In this document: piece by piece, positions 25,285 to 35,345 of the stretch | Position numbering within the stretch: position 1 is the stretch's first letter | How the letters are laid out: each line of letters opens with the position of its first letter | From: Tardiphaga robiniae | Lineage (GTDB): Bacteria; Pseudomonadota; Alphaproteobacteria; Rhizobiales; Xanthobacteraceae | Assembly: GCF_001618955.1 (NCBI RefSeq) | Contig: NZ_LVYV01000023.1 | Coordinates: 62,001-126,000 of the forward strand | Length of the DNA: 64,000 nucleotides | Direction: 5' to 3' | The notes under the pieces: generated by a model | The model's input: the letters and a program-made list of their open reading frames with translations, nothing else | The model's database searches: none | What the model was told of the DNA's origin: nothing | Program-made: the position numbers and the translations under genes

Positions 25285-26115
25285 ATGCCGGAATTTGCAA
25301 TCCGCAGCGTCTGTGCCGCCATCCTGCTGAGCGCCGTACTCAGTCCGCATTCTGTGTCCGCGGCCGGTCCGGAGCCTTACGATCCATGGCCGGGGCTGGT
25401 GCAGGATATTTTCGACAGCCGACCGATGGAAGACGGCAGCAACCTGATCGCACTCGAGATGCCGACGCGCGCGGAGGATGCTGCCATCGTGCCGGTGACG
25501 TTGCGCCTCAAGCCGACATTTGACGCGCGCCCGCGGGTGGTGACGATCACGCTGGTGATCGACCAGAACCCGGCGCCCATGGCCGCGAAATTCAAGCTCG
25601 GGGCCGACGCAAACGTCTCGGAGATTTCCACCCGTGTTCGAATCAACAATTACACCAACGTCCATGCCGTCGCGGAGACCAGTGACGGCAAACTCCATGT
25701 GGTGCAAACCTATGTGAAGGCATCCGGTGGCTGCTCTGCGCCTGCGGCGAAGAATGCCGAAGAGGCCAAGGGCCGGTTGGGCCAGATGCGCTATAGGGAG
25801 TTTGCTGGAGCGCAAAACGAGGAAAAAAGCGGTACGCGCGAGGCGCAGGTCATGATCGGCCACCCCAATAATTCCGGCCTGCAGATGGATCAGGTCTCGC
25901 AACTCTATATTCCGGCCCTCTATGTCGATCGGCTTCAGCTATGGCAGGACAACAGCCCGGTCCTGTCGGTGGAGGGCGGCATCTCGATCTCCGAAGACCC
26001 GAATATTCGATTCACTTACGTCTCAAATGGCGCAAAGACGTTCCGCGCCGAGGCCAAGGACACCGATGGGCATCAATTCAGGCATGAGTGGAAGGTCGAC
26101 GGTTCCGGCATGTAA
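25285..26115 (+). CDS. Quinoprotein dehydrogenase-associated SoxYZ-like carrier protein
   Basis: A 276-residue exported protein with a SoxY-like N-terminal half and a SoxZ-like C-terminal half fused in one chain. The SoxY half carries KASGGCSAP with cysteine 150, at the position of the carrier cysteine of SoxY. The SoxZ half holds MIGHPNNSGLQMD and DTDGHQFRHEWKV. In sulfur oxidisers SoxYZ carries sulfur intermediates on that cysteine; no other sox genes are present, so its cargo here is unknown. It follows the metallohydrolase by 55 bases and probably shares its transcript. Confidence 0.9.
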   Translation: MPEFAIRSVCAAILLSAVLSPHSVSAAGPEPYDPWPGLVQDIFDSRPMEDGSNLIALEMPTRAEDAAIVPVTLRLKPTFDARPRVVTITLVIDQNPAPMAAKFKLGADANVSEISTRVRINNYTNVHAVAETSDGKLHVVQTYVKASGGCSAPAAKNAEEAKGRLGQMRYREFAGAQNEEKSGTREAQVMIGHPNNSGLQMDQVSQLYIPALYVDRLQLWQDNSPVLSVEGGISISEDPNIRFTYVSNGAKTFRAEAKDTDGHQFRHEWKVDGSGM

Positions 26116-26147
26116 TGCAGCGCATCGTGCAACTGGCAGACTAACCG

Positions 26148-26489
26148 CTAGAAGCAGCGCACTTCAGCCTCGGCCTGGGCGCGCCTGACGTCATTGATGG
26201 CGCTGGTGGCCTGTTCCGAGGTTCGGAACTGGGCGCTCAGATTGCCGCGCACCTGCGACATGCTCAGCGCCGTTTCCGCCGTGATGTAGCGGGTATAGGG
26301 CACCAGCGACGCCACGACATCGATCGAGCATGAGCATTGTTCGATCGATTGTCGGGTCTCGCCATTCGCTTTCATGCAGCCAAACACATATTCGGCGCGG
26401 GCGGAGGTTGGATAGTCGTTGACCTCCGCCGCCCTTGCCGACCCCGACAAAACGGTAACGGCCGCAAACGCGACGAGATATCCTGTCAT
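26148..26489 (-). CDS. Small exported cysteine-containing protein, unknown function
   Basis: A 113-residue protein with signal peptide MTGYLVAFAAVTVLSGSARA. The mature part has cysteines in FGCMKANGE and EQCSCSIDVVAS and a final CF. It is convergent with the SoxYZ-like gene (32 bases apart). Similar short cysteine-bearing exported proteins occur in XoxF regions; no function is recognised. A helical hairpin held by disulfides is possible. Confidence 0.7.
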   Translation of the reverse strand: MTGYLVAFAAVTVLSGSARAAEVNDYPTSARAEYVFGCMKANGETRQSIEQCSCSIDVVASLVPYTRYITAETALSMSQVRGNLSAQFRTSEQATSAINDVRRAQAEAEVRCF

Positions 26490-26592
26490 TCGATCGGGTC
26501 CCACGAGAGCCTCGCAAAGCTGGCGAAGACGACTGGCAAACTATACTAAGAAAACGAAACGGCTCAATAAGCCGAACAGATATGGAGAGGAC

Positions 26593-26949
26593 ATGTCACG
26601 CGCATCTCTATCGATGGCTGTCATACTGCTGCTCATCGCAGGCCATACTCATGCCCAGGGCAAAGCCGGCAAGGGCATCCGGCTCTGGAACCTGACGACA
26701 TCGACCATGACCGGGTTCCAGCTATCCCCGGCTGGAAAGCAGCAATGGAGCGCCAATCTGACATTGGCGGACAAGGATAAGGAAGTCGATCACGACGAGC
26801 GGCTGCGCATCACGGGGATAGAGCCCGGCAGTTACGACGCCAAGGTCAGCTATTCCGAGGCGCGCCAGTGCGTGGTCAGGAATATCGAGATCAAGGCCGA
26901 TGCGGTATTCTCGATTGCGGACAAGGACCTGCAGGACTGCAACAAGTAA
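26593..26949 (+). CDS. Small exported protein in the quinoprotein cluster, unknown function
   Basis: A 118-residue protein with signal peptide MSRASLSMAVILLLIAGHTHA and a beta-rich mature domain (GIRLWNLTTSTMTGFQLSP, LRITGIEPGSYDAKVSYSEA, QCVVRNIEIKADAVFSIAD). A GGAGAGG lies close before the ATG at 26593. It resembles small periplasmic proteins next to PQQ/XoxF genes and may have a single disulfide (two cysteines near the C-terminus). No function is assigned. Confidence 0.72.
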   Translation: MSRASLSMAVILLLIAGHTHAQGKAGKGIRLWNLTTSTMTGFQLSPAGKQQWSANLTLADKDKEVDHDERLRITGIEPGSYDAKVSYSEARQCVVRNIEIKADAVFSIADKDLQDCNK

Positions 26950-26952
26950 CGA

Positions 26953-27162
26953 TCATGCCTTGTCATGGCTATGCGGATATTCGCAGCGCCACTTCACCGC
27001 GGTCCATTTCGGGTGTTCGCCGATCCACTGGGCGATGTAGGGCGGCGCTGCCATGGCGCATTGATGCAGCGAGAAGTCTGCCGTGAACGACAGGTTCCGC
27101 TCTTCGCAGGTGTTCGGCGACATTACCGCGCAGACTGTCAGGACCAGATTGATCATATTCAT
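26953..27162 (-). CDS. Small conserved protein, unknown function
   Basis: A 69-residue protein, MNMINLVLTVCAVMSPNTC at the N-terminus, with four cysteines and the tail KWTAVKWRCEYPHSHDKA. It resembles a family of short proteins in alphaproteobacteria that begin with a weak signal-like segment and keep CEE and QCAM cysteines. It is convergent with the gene at 26593 (four bases apart). Real coding status is likely but not certain. Confidence 0.6.
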   Translation of the reverse strand: MNMINLVLTVCAVMSPNTCEERNLSFTADFSLHQCAMAAPPYIAQWIGEHPKWTAVKWRCEYPHSHDKA

Positions 27163-27241
27163 GTCGGCATCCCAGATCGTTCACCGGACGATAACATCTG
27201 AAATACGCGCCCGTCAGCGCGAAGTTTCGGCGATTTCCAGG

Positions 27242-28114
27242 CTAAAAATTGATCCCGTAAACCAGACGGGCCTGGTGACGTTCGAAATTGACCAGATCCA
27301 GCGTCGATCCCGGCACCTCGGAGCGGCCCCACACTTGCGTGCTCCAGCTTGCAGTCAGCCGTGATCGGTCCGAAAGCTGGACATAGGCGGTTGGCCCGAC
27401 GAACAGCGCCTGACCGGCCAGTTCGCCAAGGCCGATCCCTTCATATCGGCGCATATAGCGCGCTTCGCCGCCGAGAAGGATGCCGGGGCGCACCTGCATC
27501 ATGACGCCGAGCGCCGCTCCGATGCTCGCCTCGCGTTCCCGCGTTCCGGTATCGACATAGCGCGTCCATTCCGGCTGATAGATCAGATTGAGTGCCGCAA
27601 CAGCGACGTCAGGGACGATTTCTCGATCGAAGGCCAGCGTCAGCCCTGTGCCGTAGCTCCTGATCCGCGCTGCGCTCGTTTCGTCGATCCCGTTGAACTG
27701 CGTCTCGATCGCGAGCGTCATGCCGACGGGGGTCGTCTCGCGATCAAGAAATCTGTAGCGAAAATCCAGCGATGCCCCCTGCCAGGCGAGCGTGCGCTGA
27801 TCGGCGAGCCCGGGAACACCAACGATCCGATGGGCTGCGAAACTGCTCCCGATCTCGATGCGAATGTCCTTGGCGGGAACGAACTCCAGTTCGAATTCCT
27901 GCTCGCCCGCGCGATAGCGACCGCTGGATTTCCCGAACCGCCCGGTCGTCTCGTTCTGGAATTCCCGCTCGCCCACCCGGCCGATGTCGCTGCCGATCAT
28001 GAATCCGAAAATATGCTCGGTATCGATGTCACCGGCCTGTGCGCGCGGCACGGCCAGCATGCAGAATGCAAGAACCGCCGCGTAGACTATCCTGACGCCG
28101 CGCTGCACCTGCAT
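27242..28114 (-). CDS. Outer-membrane beta-barrel protein, unknown substrate
   Basis: A 290-residue exported protein: signal peptide RIVYAAVLAFCMLAVPRAQA, then alternating amphipathic strands and a C-terminal RLVYGINF ending in phenylalanine, as expected for an outer-membrane barrel. No TonB box or plug domain is seen, so it is a passive porin-like or structural barrel. It may serve the methanol/lanthanide locus by position only. Confidence 0.72.
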   Translation of the reverse strand: MQVQRGVRIVYAAVLAFCMLAVPRAQAGDIDTEHIFGFMIGSDIGRVGEREFQNETTGRFGKSSGRYRAGEQEFELEFVPAKDIRIEIGSSFAAHRIVGVPGLADQRTLAWQGASLDFRYRFLDRETTPVGMTLAIETQFNGIDETSAARIRSYGTGLTLAFDREIVPDVAVAALNLIYQPEWTRYVDTGTREREASIGAALGVMMQVRPGILLGGEARYMRRYEGIGLGELAGQALFVGPTAYVQLSDRSRLTASWSTQVWGRSEVPGSTLDLVNFERHQARLVYGINF

Positions 28115-28288
28115 CCAATCCTGTCATCGAAGAGAGACGTATATAGAGATAATGCACCGCGCGAGCCTAGCCGAAATTGGCTCAGCCGCGAAGACGTCCT
28201 GCGATTGACTTGAACATCGCACCAGGATCGGTTGCTATACGCACGCGGGGCGCGCCGTTAGTGCCAATAGTCAGGGAAGGATACGTCC

Positions 28289-28597
28289 ATGGCGAGACTC
28301 CTGGTCCTCTACAAAACACCGAAGAATCCCGAAGCCTTCGACAAATATTATCGATCCGTACATATCCCGCTGGCGAAGAAGGTTCCGGGGCTGAAACACT
28401 ATGGCGTCAGCACAGGGGCCGTCACAACGCCGACGGGAGACAGCGACATTCATCTGGTCGCCGCGCTGGATTTCGAAACGGTTGCGGCGCTCAAGCTGGG
28501 CCTCGCCTCGCCGGAGGGGCAGGCTGCAGCAGGCGACCTCGCGAATTTTGCGGATGGCGGCGTAGATCTCCTGATTTTCGATACGAAGGACGCCTGA
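28289..28597 (+). CDS. EthD-family protein
   Basis: A 102-residue alpha/beta-barrel ferredoxin-like protein of the EthD family: ARLLVLYKTPKNPEAFDKYY, HIPLAKKVPGLKHYGVS, then a C-terminal DGGVDLLIFDTKD. Family members include proteins needed by the ethyl tert-butyl ether P450 system and aromatic or quinone-related isomerases and dimerising accessory proteins. It stands near pqqA, convergent with it; a role in cofactor or quinone chemistry is only a guess. Confidence 0.85.
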   Translation: MARLLVLYKTPKNPEAFDKYYRSVHIPLAKKVPGLKHYGVSTGAVTTPTGDSDIHLVAALDFETVAALKLGLASPEGQAAAGDLANFADGGVDLLIFDTKDA

Positions 28598-28684
28598 CAG
28601 CGGCAACGCGCGTTCAGCGGCCTCTGCCCGGCTCACAAACCGTAGTCTGCGAGCCGGGAGAGATCGATCAAGACGATCAATCTG

Positions 28685-28765
28685 TCACTTACGGGCCGCG
28701 CAGGCGTACATGTTGATTTCCATGCCGACCTGCACTTCCACGATCTTCGGAGTTTTCCAACTCAT
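28685..28765 (-). CDS. pqqA: PQQ precursor peptide PqqA
   Basis: A 26-codon gene whose product MSWKTPKIVEVQVGMEINMY plus ACAARK matches the PqqA pattern. The conserved EINMY segment provides the glutamate (residue 17) and tyrosine (residue 21) that PqqE cross-links to build pyrroloquinoline quinone, the cofactor of XoxF. GAGGAG lies eight bases before the ATG. The gene is too short for usual gene finders. No pqqB, C, D or E follows; the next gene on this strand is more than 500 bases downstream in another group. It sits downstream of the AraC regulator on the same strand. Confidence 0.95.
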   Translation of the reverse strand: MSWKTPKIVEVQVGMEINMYACAARK

Positions 28766-28885
28766 CTTGGTCTCCTCAGAGTTTGCGCGATGATTGCGCC
28801 GTCCGACGATAAGCAGTGAGGCGACGTCTTTCAACTTAACTCCTCAGGTTGCAGCGCGAAATGTGCACGTGCAACCGAAGTGAAA

Positions 28886-29863
28886 CTACACTTCCTCGGC
28901 GAGAGCGGGGCGCTGATGGCCGTGATGCGCTTTGTGAATCGCGGATGGAGCCACGCCAAAATATTTCCGGAACACGCGACTGAAGTGCGAGGAACTTGAG
29001 AAGCCCCAGGAAAACGCGACGTCCGTGATCGTCTTTCCGTTCTGCGCTTCCAGTTCCTGCCGGCAATTCTGCAGCCGCGCCTGCCAGATATAGTCGCTGA
29101 CAGTTATCCCTCGGTCGCTGAACAGCATATGCAGATAACGTTTGGTGCAATGCAGTGCGGTCGAAATCTGATCGATGCTGAGCTCGGGGTCACGCAAATG
29201 TTCCCGAATGAAACCCTGCGCACGGACATACATGGCTTCCGGCCCGACACGATCAAGCGTCATGTCGACTTCTCGCAGCGGCAACAGCAACAGATCAATC
29301 AGTGAATCCGCGACACCGATGGCACTGTTTGGCGATAGTCTGGCGGCTTCGCTGAAGGCGGCCTGTACAAATTCGTGCGCAATGCGCCCGGTACCGGCGC
29401 GGGCCGACAGCTTACAGGCGGTCAGATTTCCCGCACCGAGGCCGCGCTCATGTAGCAACTCCTTGGGCACGATCACGACGTCATGGCGTGTAAAGGCCGG
29501 GCTGACGATGGTATGTGGACACGACACGTCATAGACGAGGCAATCCCCGGGCCCGATATCGATCCGACGACTGTCCTGTTCGAAATGCGAGACGCCATAA
29601 GTTTGAAACACAATCTTCACGTATGGATGGTCGCTTTGCCTAATTCGCGGGGCAGCGTGGCCAATTCGGTGTTGACTCGCCTCGATCTGACACAATTTCA
29701 GCCGCGAAACCGATGTGCAGTTGATCAGCCCATCGAATGTGGATGCTTCCAGCGGATCGATGTCAAATCGCCCGCACAGATCGGTCAGGGCATCTGACCA
29801 AACCTGGATCTGCCTCGTCGGCGTCAATCCGGATGTGCTGAGAGAACTAAGCGTATCGGACAT
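28886..29863 (-). CDS. AraC-family transcriptional regulator
   Basis: A 325-residue regulator with an N-terminal AraC-binding-like domain (KIVFQTYGVSHFEQDSRRID, IGPGDCLVYDVSCPHT) and a C-terminal double helix-turn-helix (ELSIDQISTALHCTKRYLHML, ITDVAFSWGFSSSSHFSRVF, RKYFGVAPSAIHKAH). It lies between pqqA (same strand, 120 bases downstream) and xoxF (divergent, 445 bases away), so it is a good candidate to control PQQ precursor and/or methanol dehydrogenase expression. The inducer is unknown. Confidence 0.9.
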   Translation of the reverse strand: MSDTLSSLSTSGLTPTRQIQVWSDALTDLCGRFDIDPLEASTFDGLINCTSVSRLKLCQIEASQHRIGHAAPRIRQSDHPYVKIVFQTYGVSHFEQDSRRIDIGPGDCLVYDVSCPHTIVSPAFTRHDVVIVPKELLHERGLGAGNLTACKLSARAGTGRIAHEFVQAAFSEAARLSPNSAIGVADSLIDLLLLPLREVDMTLDRVGPEAMYVRAQGFIREHLRDPELSIDQISTALHCTKRYLHMLFSDRGITVSDYIWQARLQNCRQELEAQNGKTITDVAFSWGFSSSSHFSRVFRKYFGVAPSAIHKAHHGHQRPALAEEV

Positions 29864-30308
29864 GAACAGTTCACCGATGAAAGACCGTCACGCAACAATT
29901 GGTCACGAGACGAAACTATACTTACAGAACGAAGCACATATCGAACGAAGCGCATATGGAATAATGTGCGATACAATATGTAAAGGCACGGCCCGCAGCT
30001 CGTGAATCGTGGTCGGAGTAACTGGATTCTCCTTGTTAATCCTCTAACTCGATACCAGCCCCGTCAAGTGAAACATCACCCTTGGCGCGGTGCGGCGATC
30101 CGTGTGCAGTGCGAAAGGCGCTGGCTTTCCAGATCCCGTTCAGATCTCTCGTTCCCGCACGAGAAAATTATCTTGCACAGGTTCTCTGTCGAGCAAGCCT
30201 GCTTCGCTCTTGGGCAAGTATGCAGCAGCGGATCTTGCTACTCATAGATACCAAAATGAAGCTGGGCCGCTTGACGAGACCCGGCATTATGTCTGGGAGG
30301 ACATCACG
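29864..30308. other. Divergent regulatory region between araC-type gene and xoxF
   Basis: A 445-base gene-free stretch that must carry the promoters of the AraC regulator and of xoxF. It is more AT-rich near 29880-30000 than the flanking genes. I could not pick one promoter with confidence. An in-frame upstream extension of xoxF (from 30090) covers part of it but lacks a signal peptide, and a GGGAGG stands just before the ATG at 30309. Confidence 0.55.
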
Positions 30309-32114
30309 ATGCGTAAGGTGCTGCTTGCGACCTGTCTTGGCACAATGGCGGCCTCTGCCGCAGGCGTTGCCATCGCCAATGATGAACTGACCAAGATGTC
30401 GGCAAACCCGAAAGACTGGGTGATGCCGGCAGGCGACTACGCCAATACGCGCTATTCGAAGCTGAACCAGATCACGGCGGCTAATGTCGGCAAGCTGCAG
30501 GTGGCGTGGACCTTCTCTACCGGTGTTCTGCGCGGCCACGAAGGCGGCCCGCTGATCATCGGCAACATGATGTATGTACATACGCCGTTCCCGAACAAGG
30601 TCTACGCAATGGACCTGTCGCAGGAGAACAAGATCGTCTGGAAGTATGAACCGAAGCAGGATCCGAACGTCATTCCGGTGATGTGCTGCGACACTGTCAA
30701 TCGCGGCGTTGCCTATGCCGATGGCAAGATCTTCCTGCACCAGGCCGATACCACGCTGGTCGCGCTCGACGCCAAGACCGGCAAGGAAGTTTGGACCGTC
30801 AAGAACGGCGACCCTGGCAAGGGTGCAACGGGCACGTCGTCCCCGCTCGTGGTCAAGGACAAGGTCCTGATCGGCATCTCGGGCGGCGAATTCGGCGTTC
30901 AATGCCACATGACCGCCTATGACCTGAAGACAGGCAAGCTGGCATGGCGAGCCTTCTCAGAAGGACCGGACGACCAGATCATGGTCGATCCGGAAAAGAC
31001 CATGGCGCTGGGCAAGCCGGTCGGCAAGGATTCCAGCCTGAAGACTTGGCAGGGCGATCAGTGGAAAATCGGCGGCGGCTGCACCTGGGGCTGGACCTCC
31101 TACGATCCGGAACTGAATCTCGTCTATTACGGCTCGGGCAATCCCTCGACCTGGAATCCGAAGCAACGGCCGGGCGACAACAAGTGGTCGATGACCGTCT
31201 TTGCGCGCGATGCCGACACAGGCATGGCCAAGTGGGTCTATCAGATGACGCCGCATGACGAATGGGACTATGACGGCGTCAACGAAATGATCCTTAGTGA
31301 TCAGCAGATGAACGGCCAAAATCGTAAGCTGCTGACGCATTTCGATCGTAACGGTCTCGCTTACACCATGGACCGTGTCACCGGTGAATTGCTGGTTGCC
31401 GAAAAATACGATCCGAAGGTGAACTGGACCACCGGTGTCGACATGAATAAGTCGTCGCCGACCTATGGCCGCCCGAAAGTGGTCGATCAGTACTCGACCG
31501 AGAAGCAAGGTGAAGACGTCAACACCAAGGGCGTCTGTCCGGCGGCACTCGGCACCAAGGATCAGCAACCCGCGGCCTATTCGCCGGATACCCAGCTGTT
31601 CTATGTGCCGACCAACCATGTCTGCATGGACTATGAGCCGTTCAAGGTGAACTACACCGCCGGCCAGCCTTATGTGGGTGCAACGCTGTCGATGTACCCG
31701 CCTCCGGGCGAAACCCATATGGGCAACTTCATTGCCTGGGACAACAAGACCGGCAAGATCGTCTGGTCGAACAAGGAACAGTTCTCGGTCTGGTCGGGAG
31801 CGCTCGCCACCGCCGGCGGCGTGGTGTTCTACGGGACGCTGGAAGGCTACCTGAAGGCGGTCGACGCCAAGACGGGTAAGGAACTCTACAAGTTCAAGAC
31901 TCCGTCCGGCATCATCGGCAACGTCACCACCTACGAAAACAATGGCCGGCAGTATATCGCCGTCCTGTCAGGCGTCGGCGGTTGGGCCGGCATCGGTCTC
32001 GCAGCGGGTCTGACGGATCCGACTGCCGGTCTCGGTGCCGTCGGTGGTTACGCAGCCCTGACCAACTATACCGCACTCGGCGGCGCGCTGACGGTCTTTG
32101 CACTCCCACAGTGA
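30309..32114 (+). CDS. xoxF: Lanthanide-dependent methanol dehydrogenase XoxF
   Basis: A 601-residue periplasmic PQQ enzyme oxidising methanol to formaldehyde (and possibly formate), passing electrons to cytochrome XoxG. Signal peptide [19 protein letters not shown], then an eight-bladed propeller. Adjacent cysteines 126-127 (VMCCDTVN) form the ring disulfide next to PQQ. The motif [13 protein letters not shown] gives catalytic aspartate 320 and, two residues on, aspartate 322, the extra lanthanide ligand that MxaF lacks (alanine there). The tail ALTVFALPQ is typical. No small subunit MxaI gene is present. A terminator hairpin follows. Confidence 0.97.
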   Translation: MRKVLLATCLGTMAASAAGVAIANDELTKMSANPKDWVMPAGDYANTRYSKLNQITAANVGKLQVAWTFSTGVLRGHEGGPLIIGNMMYVHTPFPNKVYAMDLSQENKIVWKYEPKQDPNVIPVMCCDTVNRGVAYADGKIFLHQADTTLVALDAKTGKEVWTVKNGDPGKGATGTSSPLVVKDKVLIGISGGEFGVQCHMTAYDLKTGKLAWRAFSEGPDDQIMVDPEKTMALGKPVGKDSSLKTWQGDQWKIGGGCTWGWTSYDPELNLVYYGSGNPSTWNPKQRPGDNKWSMTVFARDADTGMAKWVYQMTPHDEWDYDGVNEMILSDQQMNGQNRKLLTHFDRNGLAYTMDRVTGELLVAEKYDPKVNWTTGVDMNKSSPTYGRPKVVDQYSTEKQGEDVNTKGVCPAALGTKDQQPAAYSPDTQLFYVPTNHVCMDYEPFKVNYTAGQPYVGATLSMYPPPGETHMGNFIAWDNKTGKIVWSNKEQFSVWSGALATAGGVVFYGTLEGYLKAVDAKTGKELYKFKTPSGIIGNVTTYENNGRQYIAVLSGVGGWAGIGLAAGLTDPTAGLGAVGGYAALTNYTALGGALTVFALPQ

Positions 32115-32129
32115 ACTGACGCATCAGTC

Positions 32130-32166
32130 ACCGGCGCATGGCTTCGTCCATGCGCCGGTCTTTTCT
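32130..32166 (+). terminator. Hairpin terminator between xoxF and xoxG
   Basis: An 11-base perfect stem ACCGGCGCATG (32130-32140) with CATGCGCCGGT (32149-32159), loop of eight, followed by CTTTTCT. This fits a factor-independent terminator that would trim or attenuate transcription from xoxF into xoxG. It contains the ATG codons that an automatic start call for xoxG would use. Confidence 0.85.
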
Positions 32167-32191
32167 GAAATCGCATGCCGAGGACAAGCTA

Positions 32192-32713
32192 TTGCGTCAC
32201 ATCTGGTCTGTCATTGCCACGATCGTTGTCGTGGCCTCTGGGAATACAAGCTTCGCCGAGAGTGCCGGCGATCCGAAAGCCGTCAAATCCGAAGACGGCA
32301 AGTATCTGGACAAGGAGGGCAATCCGACCTTCAACGTTGCCGCCGATGGCACCATCGACTGGTACACATATTCGGGTTACCGGCGCTATCACTCGGAATG
32401 TCACGTTTGTCATGGCCCCGATGGGATGGGATCGACCTACGCGCCGGCGCTGAAGGACTCGCTGAAAACGATGAGCTATGGCGACTTCCTCGGCGTTGTC
32501 GCCAGCGGTCGCAAGAATGTCAGCACGTCGCAGGAAAGCGTCATGCCGGCCTTTGGCGATAATACCAATGTCGCCTGCTACATGGACGATCTCTACGTCT
32601 ATCTGCGAGCGCGCGCCAATGATGCAGTCGGCCGCGTCCGCCCGGGCAAGCGCGAGGAAAAGCCCGCAGCCTATACCGAAGCCGAGAGCGCCTGCATGGG
32701 GAAACCGAACTGA
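32192..32713 (+). CDS. xoxG: XoxG-like cytochrome c, electron acceptor of XoxF
   Basis: A 173-residue exported c-type cytochrome. Starting at the TTG at 32192, it has signal peptide MRHIWSVIATIVVVASGNTS (cut after FAES region), haem motif CHVCH (cysteines 70 and 73, histidine 74) and a likely axial methionine 118 in VMPAFGDN. It would accept electrons from XoxF. GAGGA stands eight bases before the TTG. In-frame ATGs at 32138 and 32150 lie inside the terminator stem and would put a charged segment before the signal peptide, so I reject them. Confidence 0.9.
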   Translation: MRHIWSVIATIVVVASGNTSFAESAGDPKAVKSEDGKYLDKEGNPTFNVAADGTIDWYTYSGYRRYHSECHVCHGPDGMGSTYAPALKDSLKTMSYGDFLGVVASGRKNVSTSQESVMPAFGDNTNVACYMDDLYVYLRARANDAVGRVRPGKREEKPAAYTEAESACMGKPN

Positions 32714-32799
32714 TGCGGATCACGAGCGAGCCGCTGACCTGCAATCCCGGATGACGCAGGCTCGGACGACACAGGGCCAGATGACGCAAGATCAAATGA

Positions 32800-33924
<1,125 letters not shown>

Positions 33925-34000
33925 ATGCAAGCTGCAACACCAGAGTGCCAATGCAACAATGCTTCACACAAGTGACGCATCATACCAGGAGGATAGACTG

Positions 34001-34564
34001 ATGACTGTTCATATCCACCCGTCCGTTGACGGCGGTATCAAACAAGGTTCAGGCCATTTTGCCGGCGGAACGCTGGTCTGCAAATGCAGCGACAAACCGG
34101 TCAAGGTCGGCGTCAAGGGCGACGTCGCTCATAATCACGCCTGCGGCTGCACCAAGTGCTGGAAGCCGAGCGGCGCGACGTTCTCTGTCGTCGCGGTGGT
34201 TCCGCGCGAAAACGTCACCGTACTGCAAAACGGCGACAAGCTGCGCATCGTCGATCAGGCCGCAACCATTCAGCGCCATGCTTGCACCGGATGCGGCACC
34301 CACATGTTCGGCCGCATCGAGAACAAGGGACATGCGTTCTATGGCCTCGACTTCATTCATCCCGAATTGTTCGAAGAATCCGGCTCGGCCGCACCGGGCT
34401 TTGCCGCCTTCGTCTCGTCGGTGATTGAATCCGGCGTGAAGCCGAGCGACATGACCGCCATACGGTCGCGCCTCAAGGAACTGGGACTCGAGCCTTATGA
34501 TTGCCTTTCGCCTGCGCTGATGGATGTCCTCGCCAATCACGTGGCAACGGCCAAAGCGGCCTGA
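34001..34564 (+). CDS. gfa: S-(hydroxymethyl)glutathione synthase (glutathione-dependent formaldehyde-activating enzyme)
   Basis: A 187-residue zinc protein that speeds the joining of formaldehyde and glutathione. Zinc and structural cysteines are seen in [24 protein letters not shown] and [14 protein letters not shown]. With adhC and fghA it gives the full formaldehyde-to-formate route. AGGAGG stands eight bases before the ATG at 34001, deciding the start over 33959. A strong palindrome follows the stop. Confidence 0.95.
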   Translation: MTVHIHPSVDGGIKQGSGHFAGGTLVCKCSDKPVKVGVKGDVAHNHACGCTKCWKPSGATFSVVAVVPRENVTVLQNGDKLRIVDQAATIQRHACTGCGTHMFGRIENKGHAFYGLDFIHPELFEESGSAAPGFAAFVSSVIESGVKPSDMTAIRSRLKELGLEPYDCLSPALMDVLANHVATAKAA

Positions 34565-34586
34565 GTCAACACGGCATATGAGCATC

Positions 34587-34614
34587 CGCCGGTGGCGACA
34601 TGTCGCCACCGGCG
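34587..34614 (+). terminator. Palindromic terminator after gfa
   Basis: A perfect 28-base palindrome: CGCCGGTGGCGACA at 34587-34600 and TGTCGCCACCGGCG at 34601-34614. It lies 22 bases after the gfa stop. The thymine content afterwards (TTGCTATTAG) is modest, so it may act as a terminator or as a 3' stabilising hairpin that ends the C1 block. Confidence 0.7.
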
Positions 34615-35345
34615 TTGCTATTAGTAGATTTGCTCCGGCATGGGGCTTCGACTTGGTGGGTCACCCCGTATAATCGCGCTTCGGCCTCGCTGCGATCGGC
34701 CCGCTGCTTTGTGCGACAATACTCACAGCATTGACTGCACGAAGAAGGATAGCCCGTAAGGGCTCGCCCCTTCGCTTTCACTGGGCACAGTGTGCGGACG
34801 TCCCACCGATCATGCCACGTGACACGCTGCAGAACCCGCCTTCGAGGTCGCAATTGGCGAGATCGCGTTGGCCACTTCGTCTCAGCCGAAGCGACCGCGG
34901 GTACGGAGGCGGTTCGCAGGAACCTCTTCGGAAAGGCAGCGACCTCATGGGAGGTACCCATGCACTGAGCCGCTCGTACAATCCCGTCAGGATCTGTTCG
35001 ACGGCCCACGGCTTATTGTTGTCGTGCGAGGACATCTTGCGACGGTTCGGCTGTAACGAAGGTCATCCCTCACCAACTCTGCCAACTGGCCTGCAGAATG
35101 TCAGGATTGAGCGACAGCAAGGTCCCTACCTCGCGATTAAATTGACGCCACGATTGTCCAACAAGGTCGCCGGTATATGAGCTTCAGGCTCAAAGAGTGA
35201 GCATTTGTCGAACGCTTCGGCTTCCTAATTGAGCAAAAAAACGCGTTTCGGCAAATCCAAAGAACAGCGGCGGTTTTTCCTAATTTACCCGAAGATGAGG
35301 CACGGCTAGCTTTCGTTCAGAGCGGCAGAGAAGAGGTTTGACTTA
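34615..35345. other. Gene-free 0.7 kb between the C1 block and the next ABC operon
   Basis: I see no supportable gene. Open frames on both strands have no recognised family and mixed, cysteine- and arginine-rich composition. The last 150 bases are AT-richer and should contain the promoter of the ABC operon that starts at 35346. The stretch could be a decayed gene or an island boundary. Confidence 0.5.

Noticed and set aside
30090-30308. N-terminal extension of xoxF from an earlier in-frame start
   Set aside because: The extension has no signal peptide. The GGGAGG and the clear signal peptide place the start at 30309.
34731-35180. Open frames in the gap between gfa and the PotA-like gene
   Set aside because: No recognisable family, cysteine/arginine-rich composition and no ribosome binding site. 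I leave the gap as unassigned.
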